Assembly: GCA_040221475.1 (NCBI GenBank)
Contig: JAVKEJ010000036.1
Location: forward strand, 245,467-309,466
Direction: 5' to 3'
Length of the DNA: 64,000 bases
Origin: WLXB01 sp040221475
Lineage (GTDB): Bacteria; Pseudomonadota; Alphaproteobacteria; Rhodospirillales; Rhodospirillaceae
Part shown: positions 40,121-49,177 of the stretch, in pieces
Layout: each line of letters opens with the position of its first letter
Position numbering within the stretch: the stretch's first letter is position 1
The notes under the pieces: generated by a model
What the model was told of the DNA's origin: nothing
The model's input: the letters and a program-made list of their open reading frames with translations, nothing else
Databases searched by the model: none
Program-made: the position numbers and the translations under genes

Positions 40121-40879
40121 ATGACACCCACAGAGACACCCGCAGAAACACCTACAGAGACACCCAAAACCGACTCAGACCCCCACCTCACCATCGGCAT
40201 CGTGCTGTTCGACAAGGCCACCTTGATGGACTTCGCCGGCCCCTGGGATGTGTTTAAGCGTTTGCCCCATGCCACGACTCATTTGATTGCCCATGACCTC
40301 ACCCCCATGACGGCAAGCGGCATGATCATCACGCCGACCATCACATGGACCGAATTGCGCGAGGCCAACGTCTGCTTGGATGTGATGTGCGTGCCCGGTG
40401 GGGTTGGCCACGTCAAGGCAATGGACGATGACGTGCTGCTGGCGCACCTGCGCGACCATGCCAAAACCGCGGCTTATGTGACGGCCGTGTGCACCGGCAC
40501 CTTGGTGCTGGGCGCGGCGGGTTTGATTGACGGGTACCGCGCGACAACCCATTGGATGTCGTTGAACCGATTGAGCCGGTTTGGCGCGACACCAGACCCA
40601 GCGCGGGTGGTGAGTGACCGCAACCGCATCACCGGCGGGGGTGTTACCGCCGCCCTGGATTTCGCCTTGACCCTGGCCGCCGAACTGCGCAGCGAAAAAA
40701 TCGCCAAGTCGATTCAGTTGGGCATGGAATACGCCCCAGCCCCACCGTTTAATGACGGGCATCCGGACACCGCAGACCCAAAGATCGTCGCCGCTGTGAA
40801 AGCCGAGTACACCGGCGGCTATGTGCAAAAGATGGCCGAGGTGGATGCCCGGGCAGCCGCAAAACTGAAAAGAGACTAG
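40121..40879 (+). CDS. DJ-1/PfpI family protein (isonitrile hydratase-like)
   Basis: A 252-residue cytoplasmic protein of the DJ-1/PfpI fold. The nucleophile elbow is VTAVCTGTLVLGAAGLIDG with the Cys present, followed by RATTHWM, a pattern shared with isonitrile hydratase and the ligand domains of GlxA regulators; IGIVLFDKATLMDFAGPWDVF opens the domain. There is no HTH. The first 20 residues are a Thr-Pro-Glu repeat (TPTETPAETPTETP) from a 12-base-type tandem repeat in the DNA, unusual for the family. AGGAGG stands well placed before the ATG. Confidence 0.88.
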   Translation: MTPTETPAETPTETPKTDSDPHLTIGIVLFDKATLMDFAGPWDVFKRLPHATTHLIAHDLTPMTASGMIITPTITWTELREANVCLDVMCVPGGVGHVKAMDDDVLLAHLRDHAKTAAYVTAVCTGTLVLGAAGLIDGYRATTHWMSLNRLSRFGATPDPARVVSDRNRITGGGVTAALDFALTLAAELRSEKIAKSIQLGMEYAPAPPFNDGHPDTADPKIVAAVKAEYTGGYVQKMAEVDARAAAKLKRD

Positions 40880-40920
40880 GTGCGAATCTCCTTTATACAT
40901 TTTTACCCCCTGCGTCTTTT

Positions 40921-42444
40921 CTAGGTGTCGCTGGTGCGGATTTCCTCATCGGTTCCAACCTGTGAGTTTGCATCCCACGGGTTGGCGACGGTGCGGAACA
41001 CGGCGGTAAAATCTTTCTCATCCGCCACACACCTTAGATAACCGCGCTGATCACCGTCTAAGTACATCATGTGTGGATTGGCATCGCGTGAGTCATACAT
41101 GTCGGCAGCCCAGGGACAATTGGATGAAATTGAGGTTGCCGCAAAATTATGGGCGACCACGGGGGTGCGCGGATCATCAGGCTTTTGATGGACCTTCATC
41201 GCGACGGCACTGTGCCAGTCGCCACTGACCACCACCGGGTTGGGCACCTCATGGGCGACCAGGGCATCAAGAATGCGCTGGCGCTGCGCGGGATAACCGT
41301 CCCACTGATCCATGTTGTAGCGCGGCCGACCCTCAGTAGTGTATTGCACCGGGCCAAACCAGGTTTGACTGGCGAGCACGTTGTGCTTGGCTTCGGACGT
41401 ACGCAGTTGCTCCATAAGCCAGGCTTCCTGTTGGAGGCCGGTCATTGTGCGCTCAGGACCGAAGGCGTCTTCGCAACGATCATCTCCAGGGAAGACTTCC
41501 GGATCACAGGCCTGATCCGAGCGGAACTGACGCGTATCCATTAGGTTGACGTGCATCGGCCCGAATCTGAACGCGCCATACATCTGCAAGCCGTTCATGG
41601 TGGGGGGCATCTCCAGAGGCATATGTTCCCAATAGGCCTGCAAGGCCGCGCGTTTGCGCACTGCAAATTCGTCCGGCGTTTGCTTTTCCGGGTCTTGGGG
41701 TACGTCGGCAGCCCAGTTGTTGTCGATCTCATGATCGTCCATCGCAACAATCCAGGGCGCGGCGGCATGCGCGGCTTGAAGGTGGGGGTCGCTTTTGTAG
41801 AGGCCGTAACGATTGCGATAATCCCACAACGAAACAATTTCCGGGCCATTGTGTTGGCGCACCACTTCCATGTTTAGAGTCCGACCGCGTATATCTCGTG
41901 TCGTTTTACCGAGAGGACTAACGCCCCCTTCATAAAGGTAGTCGCCGACATGGACCACACAGTCCGGTGCCCACTCCGCCAGATCACGATAGGCGGCAAA
42001 ATACCCTGTTTCCCAATTCTGACAGGTGGCCACCGCCATGCTTGACGTTTTAGCTTTGGGGTCCGCCGTGCGGGTGCGGCCAACGGGGCTTTCATCCTGA
42101 CCAAAATAGAATTGATACCAGTACTCGCGCCCGGGCTCTAAGCCCTGGGCAATGACATGCACGGCATGAGCTTTGGCATCAGACGTCGGCACATAACCGT
42201 CCTGTACAGTGCGACGCATCGCCGCATCAGAACACAACCGGTAACGAACCTGAGTCAAACCTGCGGGCATGCCGCCCCCTTGCAAGGGGGCGGGCGCAAG
42301 ACGGGTCCACAATACAACGCTATTTGGACGCGGGCATCCGGACGCAACACCGAGACTAAAATGATAGGCGTTGCTTTGGGCGCGCGCACTGGGCACCCAG
42401 AGAGCGGCACCGGTTGAGGCCATAAACAAGCGGCGTGAAAACAT
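40921..42444 (-). CDS. phoD: alkaline phosphatase D (PhoD family)
   Basis: A 507-residue exported phosphodiesterase/phosphatase of the PhoD family. A Tat-like signal (SRRLFMASTGAALWVP) is followed by the N-terminal Fn3-like domain (FSLGVASGCPRPNSVVLWTRL) and the metallophosphoesterase domain with VVHVGDYLYEGG, MDDHEIDNNWAAD and VVSGDWHSAVA, which carry metal ligands. PhoD enzymes use Ca/Fe and release phosphate outside the cytoplasm. The start follows AGAGGAG. It lies 203 bp downstream of a TonB receptor on the same strand, separated by a hairpin, which suggests joint use in phosphorus scavenging. Confidence 0.93.
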   Translation of the reverse strand: MFSRRLFMASTGAALWVPSARAQSNAYHFSLGVASGCPRPNSVVLWTRLAPAPLQGGGMPAGLTQVRYRLCSDAAMRRTVQDGYVPTSDAKAHAVHVIAQGLEPGREYWYQFYFGQDESPVGRTRTADPKAKTSSMAVATCQNWETGYFAAYRDLAEWAPDCVVHVGDYLYEGGVSPLGKTTRDIRGRTLNMEVVRQHNGPEIVSLWDYRNRYGLYKSDPHLQAAHAAAPWIVAMDDHEIDNNWAADVPQDPEKQTPDEFAVRKRAALQAYWEHMPLEMPPTMNGLQMYGAFRFGPMHVNLMDTRQFRSDQACDPEVFPGDDRCEDAFGPERTMTGLQQEAWLMEQLRTSEAKHNVLASQTWFGPVQYTTEGRPRYNMDQWDGYPAQRQRILDALVAHEVPNPVVVSGDWHSAVAMKVHQKPDDPRTPVVAHNFAATSISSNCPWAADMYDSRDANPHMMYLDGDQRGYLRCVADEKDFTAVFRTVANPWDANSQVGTDEEIRTSDT

Positions 42445-42517
42445 GGCGATCTCCTCTAGGCTCTGAGCCTTATTTGAAACATAAAACGTAAAACATGAGC
42501 TGCGGCAAAGATGTGAA

Positions 42518-42557
42518 AGGGCGGTAAAACACGATGGGGAGAGATCTTTACCGCCCT
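42518..42557 (-). terminator. hairpin between the TonB receptor and phoD
   Basis: GGGCGGTAAA at 42519-42528 and TTTACCGCCC at 42547-42556 form a perfect 10-bp stem (one more A-T pair possible) around 18 bases. On the minus strand it is followed by TTTCACATCTTT, so it may act as a leaky terminator or set the 5' end of phoD mRNA. Confidence 0.65.
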
Positions 42558-42647
42558 CGCACAATGGACTTCCTTTACGGGGTGATCAGGAAGGCCATGA
42601 ACTTGGTCGTCTTTGACTTCACCTTGGTCGACTTAAGTTTTGTCGGC

Positions 42648-45215
42648 TTAGAAGTTATATTCATACTGAAGCCAGAAGGAACGCGGCTTCCCATTCCATC
42701 CGTAAGTGTAATAGTAATTAGGATCGTTCGGCCCGAGTTCGCCGCGGATCCCGGCGCGTGACAATTGCTGATCGGTCGCACCACCACGTTCAAAGTATTT
42801 TTCGTCGGTGACATTGACGATACGCAGCATGAAACGGTGTTCCAAATTATCACCCATCAAGTATTGAACTGAAGCGTTCAACAAGAAATAATCGCCGATG
42901 TTCAGATCTGGGTTTGTGCGATTGCCATTGGCATCAACCAGACGGGCGGCGGTGTTCTGCACATATGTCGCTTCCGGCCCCTGTAGGCGCGGGTTCGCTG
43001 AAAGTATCCACCGGTCGGTCGGGGTGTAGGTGATCAGACCGGACAACATCCACTCGGGTCGCTCACTGGATTGACGAAACTCATTGCTACCCGCCTCCCC
43101 TGGAACAACTGTTGTCAAAACTTGTCCGCTGCCGGCGCGAATGGCCGTGGCACCAAACACCGGATTGGGTTCAAGTGATTTCTGATCCGTATAACTCAGA
43201 TCGAGTTGCCATTGATCAAGATCCAGCGCGATATCAATCGTGAAGCCCTCAATATCCTGTTTGTTGAGTGTGTTGAACACTGCCGTGTCGAGAGGGCTTA
43301 GACCAAGAGAGGCAAAATTTGCACACAGTTCCGTCGGTGTTTTGATGTTGGGGTTAATGGTCCGGAAGGGGTCTACGCCTGGGCAGACATCGCGAATTTG
43401 ATCGGTGCCGAACAGGTTGTCGATCACTGTATCAAAGTAACCGACTTCAATGTTAAAAGTACCGCCCCAAACTTCACCGTTGATGCCAGCTCCAAAGTTA
43501 TAGTTTTCAACCCGTTGGGTTTCGAGGGATGCGTTTTCCGCACGATCAGGGCGCGCACCAGTCTCGGTCAGCGTTGGGTTGCTGTAGGATGTTCCGCCGT
43601 TGGAGCGAAGGTAAAACCCGCCCGGCAGTTCTTGACGGATGCCGTACTTCCAAATGAACTCATCCTGAAACGCACTGTTGAAATCGTTGCGCACCGCGAA
43701 GGAGACAGAGGTGCCTTCGAGGAGTGGCAGTTCGGCGCGCACGTCACCATAAACCCCGGTGCTTCTAACGGTCTGATTTGACAAACCATACACATCTGCC
43801 GAGGCGTCCTGGTAGGCGGTGTATTGTGCTCCGACGACGGTTTCTAAATAATCAGTCCACTCTATTTTGGCGCGGGCGTTTGCGCCATAGTCGCGATAAC
43901 CAGCCTTAAATTGAGTGCCATCACCGTAGCCCTTGGTTGGAATACCTGTGCCGAACCCAGCAATCGACTGAATGACAGTGCCCATAGGATCCCCGATGCG
44001 GAAGGGGTTTTCAAGCGTGCCCAAAATGTTGCCGTTGGCATCCACATAGAACCCATCCCGCGATGTGCCATCGGCGCGGGGGCTGGATTCCGGATTGGTC
44101 ACACAGCCAATGGGAAGACCATTGGCCGCCGCAAAGGCTTCATAGTCAGAGGCCAGTGTAAACCGCGATCCTGTCGCCGGATTGATGACACCTTGTGGAA
44201 TGCGGCAAATTTGCGCGTCGACTTCCGTATTCGATAACTTTGGTTCGGTGTAATAGGCCTCGGCTTCGAAGCCGATGCGATCACTGAATCGGGTTTTAAA
44301 CTTGGCATCGAAAATCGGAAACTCTGTATAGTTGGGATTAAACACATGAGAGTTTGGAAAGGAATCGCGGAAATCAACCGTGCCAAATTGTCCACCGAGA
44401 CGGAACTCGGTATCTGCATCAACCTGGAACAGATACTTGGCCCCGATGAGATTGTAACTGTACGGGAATTCGTGCTTGCCGCCGAGCTCCAGCACAGTAT
44501 CGACATAGGATTCTTCGTTGAATAGGTTGTGGGCATCGGTTTCATACGACCGCCCAAAAACCATCAAGCTATGGCGCCCCTCTTGATCAATGGGGAAGGT
44601 GTAGTTGCCGTAAATTTCGCGGGTTTTAAAAGAGCCTGCGTAGGCACCAAACTGGCCTTTATTGGTGCCGTCCGGCTCTTTGTAGCGCACATTGACGACC
44701 CCGAGGCCGCCGTTACCGCCATAATAAAGGCTTTGCCCACCGCGAAAAATTTCAACGCTTTCAATCATGCGGGGGTCAATCACGGTCGCGCCCCAGATTG
44801 TTTCCAGCGGGGTGCCGCGGTCGAAGGTGGGCACACCATCAAGCAACAACAAAGTGTCGCGGTCTGTGCCGCCGTCAATGCGGATGGTGAACTCCCCTTC
44901 ATCGGGCGAGTATCCGATGTTGGCTCCGCGAATTAGCCCGGAGGCCAACTCGCCAAAGTTGGTGAAGCCACCGGTTTCAATTTCAAAGGAATTGATGACC
45001 TGAACCTGGGTGCCGAACCTGGCAAAATCGACCGCAATTTCGGAGATTTGCTCGGTCACCACCTGACCTTCAACAATAATCTCTTCAACTTTTATGTCTG
45101 GCGCCTGTTGTGCGATCGCTAAAGTTGGCATCGCAACAGACACCATTAACGCATTAATAAACGGGGTGCGTCGCCGCAGTGCGCAAAGTGCTTTATATGT
45201 TACGGTATGTTCCAT
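42648..45215 (-). CDS. TonB-dependent receptor
   Basis: An 855-residue outer-membrane receptor without an STN domain. After the signal peptide (VSVAMPTLAIAQQ) come the TonB box (VEEIIVEGQVV), a plug domain (FARFGTQVQVINSFEIETGG, IDGGTDRDTLLLLDGVPTFD, IESVEIFRGGQSLYYGGNGG) and a long barrel ending in WLQYEYNF with the terminal Phe. It would bring in a large or scarce solute with energy from TonB. The phoD gene downstream suggests a phosphorus compound, though this is only context. ATG 45215 follows GAGGG. Confidence 0.93.
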   Translation of the reverse strand: MEHTVTYKALCALRRRTPFINALMVSVAMPTLAIAQQAPDIKVEEIIVEGQVVTEQISEIAVDFARFGTQVQVINSFEIETGGFTNFGELASGLIRGANIGYSPDEGEFTIRIDGGTDRDTLLLLDGVPTFDRGTPLETIWGATVIDPRMIESVEIFRGGQSLYYGGNGGLGVVNVRYKEPDGTNKGQFGAYAGSFKTREIYGNYTFPIDQEGRHSLMVFGRSYETDAHNLFNEESYVDTVLELGGKHEFPYSYNLIGAKYLFQVDADTEFRLGGQFGTVDFRDSFPNSHVFNPNYTEFPIFDAKFKTRFSDRIGFEAEAYYTEPKLSNTEVDAQICRIPQGVINPATGSRFTLASDYEAFAAANGLPIGCVTNPESSPRADGTSRDGFYVDANGNILGTLENPFRIGDPMGTVIQSIAGFGTGIPTKGYGDGTQFKAGYRDYGANARAKIEWTDYLETVVGAQYTAYQDASADVYGLSNQTVRSTGVYGDVRAELPLLEGTSVSFAVRNDFNSAFQDEFIWKYGIRQELPGGFYLRSNGGTSYSNPTLTETGARPDRAENASLETQRVENYNFGAGINGEVWGGTFNIEVGYFDTVIDNLFGTDQIRDVCPGVDPFRTINPNIKTPTELCANFASLGLSPLDTAVFNTLNKQDIEGFTIDIALDLDQWQLDLSYTDQKSLEPNPVFGATAIRAGSGQVLTTVVPGEAGSNEFRQSSERPEWMLSGLITYTPTDRWILSANPRLQGPEATYVQNTAARLVDANGNRTNPDLNIGDYFLLNASVQYLMGDNLEHRFMLRIVNVTDEKYFERGGATDQQLSRAGIRGELGPNDPNYYYTYGWNGKPRSFWLQYEYNF

Positions 45216-45588
45216 AAGTCCCTCTAAAAATGATCCCAAACACCTGCTGTTCGCCCGGATATCAGTCGGTGTATTCAGGCGGCCCCTTCAGCCGTCAGAA
45301 AGCGAATTTAGTCGTCGAGTGCGACAGAGGAATGGAGGTCTACGGACAAAATCTTGAATTAAAAAAGGCAACATGATTATGTATCTGACATAGAATTGCC
45401 GCACGACACGTTACGCAAATATAAAGCTGGGTGAAAAACCTTCTGCACGGCATAATTTTTATGCGCGTTAGAAAAAACTCGTAAAACTGTCATGTGACGG
45501 ATTTTGGCGCGTGGCGTTAGGAAAATACGACACATCGAAAACAACAGCCGCCGATGATAACAGCGTTTGAGACGACCCTATTTTCCGC

Positions 45589-45619
45589 TTGACCCTGACG
45601 TTGCGTCAGGAGGTAGTCC
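45589..45619 (+). promoter_or_regulatory. MerR-type promoter/operator with 19-bp spacer
   Basis: TTGACC at 45589-45594 is separated by 19 bases from TAGTCC at 45614-45619, and the spacer holds the perfect dyad CTGACG-TTG-CGTCAG (45595-45609). The overlong spacer with a central dyad is the signature of promoters twisted into shape by MerR-family activators, and the sequence resembles TipA promoters. It lies 36 bp before the merR/tipA-like gene. The rest of the 45216-45588 gap shows no gene. Confidence 0.85.
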
Positions 45620-45654
45620 TGCTCAGGTCTTAAATACAAACATGAGGCCCTGAC

Positions 45655-46431
45655 ATGACAACCTACACCGTTAAACAAATGGCATCCCTGTCCGGCGTAT
45701 CCGTGCGCACCCTGCACCACTACGACGCGATTGATCTGTTAAAGCCTGCCGGCATTGGCGAAAATGGTTACCGCACCTATGGGCGCAAGGAACTGCTGCG
45801 CCTGCAACACATTCTGTTTCATAAAGAAGTGGGTTTACCCCTGGCCGACATTGCCGCAATTCTAGATGATCCGAACTTTGATCCTGTGGCGGCTCTTGAA
45901 GCGCATAAGCAAGCCCTGATGACCGAAGCCGCCGAGCGCGCGGTTCTGATTAAAACCCTGACCCGCACCGTGGCGGCGCTGTCAGGCAACGGAAATATTG
46001 CAGACTCAGACCTCTACAGAGGTTTCCCCCCTGAGCAGCAGTCTGACTACGCATGTTGGCTGATCGAAAACTATGGCGGCGACATGGAAAACCGCATTGC
46101 TGACACTACAAAAGCCTACGCAAAACTGAGCGCGGCCGAACGCAAAGACACCATGACCGAACTCGCCCTCATTGAGCAGGGATTGGCGGAGGGGTTGCGT
46201 CATGGGGAACCGGCAGACTCACCCGCCCATGACCTGCTGCTCAACCGTCACCGGGCCTGGATCGCCTTTATGTGGGATCGTCCCTGCCCGTTGGATGCCT
46301 ATGCCGGCTTGGCAGACCTGTATCTGTCACACCCCGATTTTGAGCAACGCTATGAACAGATTGAACCCGGCTTCACCGCCTATCTGACCGACGCCATGAA
46401 AGCGTATGCCAGCCGGGCTGTGGTTCCTTAA
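45655..46431 (+). CDS. MerR family regulator, TipA-like with TipAS domain
   Basis: A 258-residue transcription activator. Residues 1-70 are the MerR winged helix (YTVKQMASLSGVSVRTLHHYDAIDLLKP), followed by a dimerisation helix and, from about residue 120, a TipAS antibiotic-recognition domain (YACWLIENYGGDMENRI, HRAWIAFMWDRPCPLDAYAGLADLYLSHPDF). TipAS proteins bind peptide-like antibiotics or other small ligands and induce efflux or their own gene. The MerR-type operator just upstream implies self-activation. No resistance gene is next to it. Confidence 0.93.
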   Translation: MTTYTVKQMASLSGVSVRTLHHYDAIDLLKPAGIGENGYRTYGRKELLRLQHILFHKEVGLPLADIAAILDDPNFDPVAALEAHKQALMTEAAERAVLIKTLTRTVAALSGNGNIADSDLYRGFPPEQQSDYACWLIENYGGDMENRIADTTKAYAKLSAAERKDTMTELALIEQGLAEGLRHGEPADSPAHDLLLNRHRAWIAFMWDRPCPLDAYAGLADLYLSHPDFEQRYEQIEPGFTAYLTDAMKAYASRAVVP

Positions 46432-46467
46432 CCATATGTCTGTGCCTGCTGACGTCATCTTTCTGAC

Positions 46468-47982
46468 TTAATCTCTCTGGCGGCGGTCTTGTTCCAAACG
46501 GCGTTCCAGCGCTTCAATGTACAGATCAACAATCCGCAACCGGGCGTAGCGTTTTGAATTGGCTGGGATCAGGTGCCACGGGGCCTGTCCCGTTGACGTG
46601 CGCTCGACCATGGTATGCACGGCGGCTTCGTACTGATCCCACTTTTCGCGGTTGCGCCAATCTTCGTCGGTCAATTTCCATTGTTTGTAGGCGACCTTGG
46701 CGCGCTTATTGAACCGCTTGAGCTGTTCCTCTGGGGTAATGTGCAACCAGAACTTCAGAACAACGGCTCCATTATCCGCAAGCTTTGTCTCAAACTCGTT
46801 GATCTCACCATAAGCGCGTTGCAACGCCTCATCGTGGATCAAACCCTCGACCCATTCAACCAGAACGCGGCCATACCAGGAGCGATCAAACACGGTGAGC
46901 GTGCCGGCCCGGCCCAGACGCCGCCAAAACCGCCACAGGTAATGCTGGGCCTGTTCTTCATCGGTGGGCGCCGCAACGGGCACCACTTGGTAATCCCGCA
47001 GGTCAATCCCATGGGTGAGATGGCGAATGGTGCCGCCCTTCCCGGCGGCATCCCAGCCCTCAAACACCAGCACGCTTGAAACGCCAGCATCGCGCGCTTT
47101 CGCTTGAATGATACCAAGCCGTGTTTCCTGAATTTTTCTGGCCTCAAAAAACATCTCTTTTGAAACATCCGGGCTCATATCCAAGCCCCCCAAAACCGAG
47201 CTTTGGGTATCCGTTAGTTTGGGCGGCTTAACAGCCGCTTTCTTTTGCACTGATTTTTTCCCGTTGGCTTTGCGCGCATCTAAATGCGCTTCCAGAGCAT
47301 CGGCAAACATATCTATGCACGCGGCAGCGCGATGGTTGGGATCGCTGCCTTCAATCAAGTGCCACGGAGCTTGGGCGGTCGAGGTGGCCCGCAGCGCGAC
47401 TTCCGCCGCTTCTACATAACGGTCGTATTCCGCAACTTTGCGCCAATCCTGGGCATCGACGCGCCATGTTTCCAGCGGATCATCGTTGAGGTTCTTAAGC
47501 CGTTCCTGCTGTGAGTCTTTGCTGAGGTGGAACCACACTTTGAAATGCAACGCGCCTTCCGCGGCCAAGGTACTCTCGAATTTTTCAACCCGGTTCAACG
47601 CCGCGATGAAGGTCTCTTCCGTAAACAAACCCGCCACACGTTTCTTGAGGGCCGTCTCCCACCACGCATGAAAGTACAGACCAATACTTCCGGCGGGCAC
47701 CAACGCCTGCCAATAGCGGTAATACGGAGGTTGCTCCAGCTCAACGTCTGTGCGATCCCGAAACGCGTGCACGCGGATCCACCGGGGATCCATCCAATGC
47801 GTTAGCAGATTGGCCACTTGAATACGGCCAGCCCCTTTGATGCCCGTGAACTGCACAAACACCGGGCAAGGCTCGCGGCGCAACCGCTGTTGCAGGTTGA
47901 TGAGCCGAATGCGCCGATCATCCTTCGCCGCATTGAAGGTCTTATCGTCCAATATCTGCGCTTTGGAAACGGTTTCAAACAT
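46468..47982 (-). CDS. pap: polyphosphate:AMP phosphotransferase (two-domain PPK2)
   Basis: A 504-residue enzyme of the double-domain PPK2 class, which phosphorylates AMP to ADP with polyphosphate. The C-terminal domain carries the working motifs: FEGWDAAGKGGTIRHLTHGI (Walker A), the lid FWRRLGRAG and VFDRSWYGRVLVEWVEG (Walker B region). The N-terminal domain has the same plan but reads FTGIKGAGRIQVANLLT, without the Walker A Lys, as in characterised PAP proteins. A basic linker (KANGKKSVQKKAAVK) joins them. Context with PhoD and the Na/Pi protein suggests phosphate economy. Confidence 0.93.
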   Translation of the reverse strand: MFETVSKAQILDDKTFNAAKDDRRIRLINLQQRLRREPCPVFVQFTGIKGAGRIQVANLLTHWMDPRWIRVHAFRDRTDVELEQPPYYRYWQALVPAGSIGLYFHAWWETALKKRVAGLFTEETFIAALNRVEKFESTLAAEGALHFKVWFHLSKDSQQERLKNLNDDPLETWRVDAQDWRKVAEYDRYVEAAEVALRATSTAQAPWHLIEGSDPNHRAAACIDMFADALEAHLDARKANGKKSVQKKAAVKPPKLTDTQSSVLGGLDMSPDVSKEMFFEARKIQETRLGIIQAKARDAGVSSVLVFEGWDAAGKGGTIRHLTHGIDLRDYQVVPVAAPTDEEQAQHYLWRFWRRLGRAGTLTVFDRSWYGRVLVEWVEGLIHDEALQRAYGEINEFETKLADNGAVVLKFWLHITPEEQLKRFNKRAKVAYKQWKLTDEDWRNREKWDQYEAAVHTMVERTSTGQAPWHLIPANSKRYARLRIVDLYIEALERRLEQDRRQRD

Positions 47983-48152
47983 GGCGGTTTCCCCCCTCGC
48001 CTGTTTTCTGATGACTCAGCATACATGAGCCGACACCACATCAGTCTAGGCGTCTGACAGGGACAATCCCTTGATAGGAGTCAAAGTGCGAAAAAGGAGA
48101 AGATCAAACAGACTTGACGGGCTGATAAAGTCGGGGTGGCGCCGCAAGCCGT

Positions 48153-48446
48153 TCACTCGGAATGCCAGTTATCCATCATGAACTGAGAAATTTCAGGTTT
48201 GATATTGTACCAGCGGGCATCGTTGTTGGTGCTATCAATCACCACCAGCTTGTCATCCATGTTCAGCGCGCCCCAGACTTTGTTGCCAACATACTGAGCG
48301 TCGTACTCGCCATGCATATAGTAAATGCCGCGCCCGAGCTTAGCCCAGGAACACCCCAACTCCTCAATGGTTTCACGGACCTTGTCATCCCCCTTTTCAG
48401 GACGAAGCTGCTGGAAGGAAATAAATATATTACGGGTTTTTGCCAT
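48153..48446 (-). CDS. small protein with SinR/Cas2-like ferredoxin fold pattern
   Basis: A 97-residue protein. The order NIFISFQQLRPEKGDDKVRETIEELGCSW, then YYMHGEYDAQYVGNKVWGAL and NMDDKLVVIDSTNN is that of small SinR-like proteins related in fold to Cas2 and VapD: strand, charged loop, helix, strand, helix, and a strand with DKLVVI. Catalysis cannot be claimed, because the usual Asp after the first strand is Ser/Phe here. No CRISPR array or cas gene is near. ATG 48446 was chosen to give MAKTRN; the upstream codons are not conserved-looking. Confidence 0.6.
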   Translation of the reverse strand: MAKTRNIFISFQQLRPEKGDDKVRETIEELGCSWAKLGRGIYYMHGEYDAQYVGNKVWGALNMDDKLVVIDSTNNDARWYNIKPEISQFMMDNWHSE

Positions 48447-48675
48447 CCCAGGTCTCCACACTCTTTTTGCAACAGCTGCACCGTCAGATTTTTAAGACAG
48501 GTTCGCTGCTCGTTTCTTATGATGCTCCAGCCTTATGTCAACTCACCCCTGGGGCTTGGGTCAAGATATTGCTTAGAGCCGACACATTTTTAGGGGGCGT
48601 TGATGCCATAAATCAACCCCTGACGCAGTGAAGGAGGTGGTTCTACTTTTACGAGAATAGAAGAGATTTTGGCGG

Positions 48676-49035
48676 CTAGCCTAGTTTTTTAGCAACCACG
48701 ACAACCTGTTCGACAATCAGAGTGGTGCGGCATTTGACCCGCTCTTTCTGATCGACGGCCGCGTTCATTTTCGAACGGAAGGTCTGGTTGGCGGTTTTAG
48801 TCGCCTCGGCATACCCAGATATTTCCTTGCGCGCGGCGGCTTCAAAGACGCGCATGGCTTCGTTGAGATCGCTCTCTGTAAAGTCCACGGGGACAAAAGC
48901 ATCATCATCGCCCGCGTACGTGGCAATCACCCGCTGAAGGCGCTCAACCGCGGCGGCCACTTCCGCAGGGGGATTGCGCTGACTGAGAATATGAAGGGCC
49001 TGGGTGACCGTATCCGCTTGTTTACTTGGAATCAT
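48676..49035 (-). CDS. hypothetical protein
   Basis: A 119-residue soluble protein, mostly helical, with no motif I recognise. It opens with a helix pair (TVTQALHILSQRNPPAEVAAAVERLQRVI), has an acidic middle (YAGDDDAFVPVDFTESDLNEAM) and a basic helical end (FRSKMNAAVDQKERVKC). Codon use and lack of competing frames support it as a real gene. Confidence 0.5.
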   Translation of the reverse strand: MIPSKQADTVTQALHILSQRNPPAEVAAAVERLQRVIATYAGDDDAFVPVDFTESDLNEAMRVFEAAARKEISGYAEATKTANQTFRSKMNAAVDQKERVKCRTTLIVEQVVVVAKKLG

Positions 49036-49102
49036 GGGCTTACCCGGTGGTGGAAGAGGCTAAAATCACAAAATAATGACAGTCTTTATCACCGCCTCAC
49101 GT

Positions 49103-49135
49103 GCCAGGACAAGTCCAGGACAAGGCCAGGACTGC
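49103..49135. repeat. 11-bp tandem array, three copies
   Basis: GCCAGGACAAG, TCCAGGACAAG and GCCAGGACTGC follow each other at 49103-49135, in the gap downstream of the minus-strand amidohydrolase (stop at 49178). No gene is seen in this gap. Confidence 0.75.
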
Positions 49136-49177
49136 AGCAAGACAACAGCAAAACACGGGGCCAGGCCCGCTGTGTCG

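Noticed and set aside
48153..48446. Cas2 adaptation gene
   Set aside because: There is no Cas1, no array, and the key Asp of the first strand is missing.
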